Below are positions 63,761 through 64,000 of a stretch of DNA of 64,000 bases, one piece after another. A program made the position numbers and the translations under genes. Source of the stretch: Azospirillum endophyticum (GTDB lineage: Bacteria > Pseudomonadota > Alphaproteobacteria > Azospirillales > Azospirillaceae). The stretch covers positions 55,618 through 119,617 of the forward strand of contig NZ_JAENHM010000008.1 of assembly GCF_016595245.1 (NCBI RefSeq). Direction: 5' to 3'. How positions within the stretch are numbered: position 1 is the stretch's first letter; the number at the start of each line of letters is the position of its first letter. The notes beneath the pieces were generated by a model. That model had not been told where the DNA came from and made no database searches. It worked only from the letters and a program-made list of their open reading frames with translations.

Positions 63761-64000
63761 ATGACCGTCATCTCCGGCCACGCCGTCGCCATCGATTTCG
63801 AGACCGCCAACGAGACCCGCACCAGCGCCTGTTCCATTGGTGTCGCCTGGATCGAGAGCGGCCGCGTGGTTGCGACGGAGGAGCATCTGATCCGCCCGCG
63901 CGACCTGCGCTTCAACTCCTTCAACAGCGCCATTCACGGCATCCGGGAAGAGGACGTGGTCGGCGCCCCTGAATTTCCGGAGGTGTGGGCGACCTTGCGC
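63761..64000 (+). CDS. DnaQ-like 3'-5' exonuclease (3' end outside window)
   Basis: Only the first 80 residues are seen. AIDFETAN near 10-17 is the Exo I motif (DxE) of the DnaQ/epsilon family, and the following CSIGVAWIESGRVV and FNSFNSAIHGIREEDVVGAPEF are typical, with the conserved IHGI in the Exo II area. It starts at ATG 63761, 37 bases after the Nudix stop, and may be cotranscribed. Whether it is the polymerase III epsilon subunit or a stand-alone exonuclease cannot be told; the short epsilon-like style with no lead suggests the latter. Confidence 0.88.
   Translation, partial: MTVISGHAVAIDFETANETRTSACSIGVAWIESGRVVATEEHLIRPRDLRFNSFNSAIHGIREEDVVGAPEFPEVWATLR

Overview
The window is a 64 kb, GC-rich chromosomal stretch of an alphaproteobacterium, most likely Azospirillum or a close relative in the Rhodospirillales. 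This rests on the codon bias, a Mur-type Fur protein with the HHxHL(I)D signature, a TipF-like EAL protein, the housekeeping genes (pyrD, thrS, infC, acnA) and the number of chemosensory and hybrid-kinase genes. The genus is an inference from overall character; no rRNA or tRNA gene is present to confirm it.

Layout. 1-2950: an RhlE-type helicase (cut by the window edge), periplasmic Cu/Zn superoxide dismutase, and a divergent Fur/Mur regulator with a small partner gene; three 19-bp direct repeats lie between sodC and fur. 3255-12073: a T7-like podovirus structural module (capsid, two tail tubular proteins, internal-virion-like protein, beta-helix tailspike, large terminase) in T7 gene order, with open reading frames but no portal, replication, integrase or recognisable lysis genes. 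12099-18821: small genes, pyrD, a TipF-like protein, a mazEF pair, thrS and infC (with a probable AUA start codon). 18913-20283: a secreted hydrolase with a duplicated C-terminal domain.

20379-38461 is an aromatic-acid region: FAD hydroxylase plus DUF2783 partner, PaaY, a MarR regulator, homogentisate dioxygenase, fumarylacetoacetase, a chemoreceptor, an iron-sulfur/flavin reductase, a diiron ferritin-fold oxygenase, a BLUF photoreceptor protein, PaaX, a five-gene branched-chain-type ABC importer and maleylacetoacetate isomerase. Two sets of shared operator-like motifs tie the parts together: a GTWTCAARYGAAAC site at three promoters, and a pair of motifs with identical 23-nt spacing at two promoters. 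I infer a complete uptake, hydroxylation and ring-cleavage route through homogentisate, with the initial substrate unknown.

38600-56317: two large hybrid histidine kinases flank a DMT exporter, small low-complexity secreted proteins, a twin cold-shock-domain protein, CBS, NnrU and DedA proteins, an OmpA-type lipoprotein pair, a phospholipase D family protein, and a two-gene amidoligase/glutamine-amidotransferase module of unknown product. 56369-58550 looks acquired: an ImmA/IrrE-like protease remnant, a Fic protein with a long N-terminal extension, and an iteron-like array of exact 24-bp period upstream of it. 58716-64000 returns to core genes: acnA, a methyltransferase, a Nudix hydrolase and the start of a DnaQ-like exonuclease.
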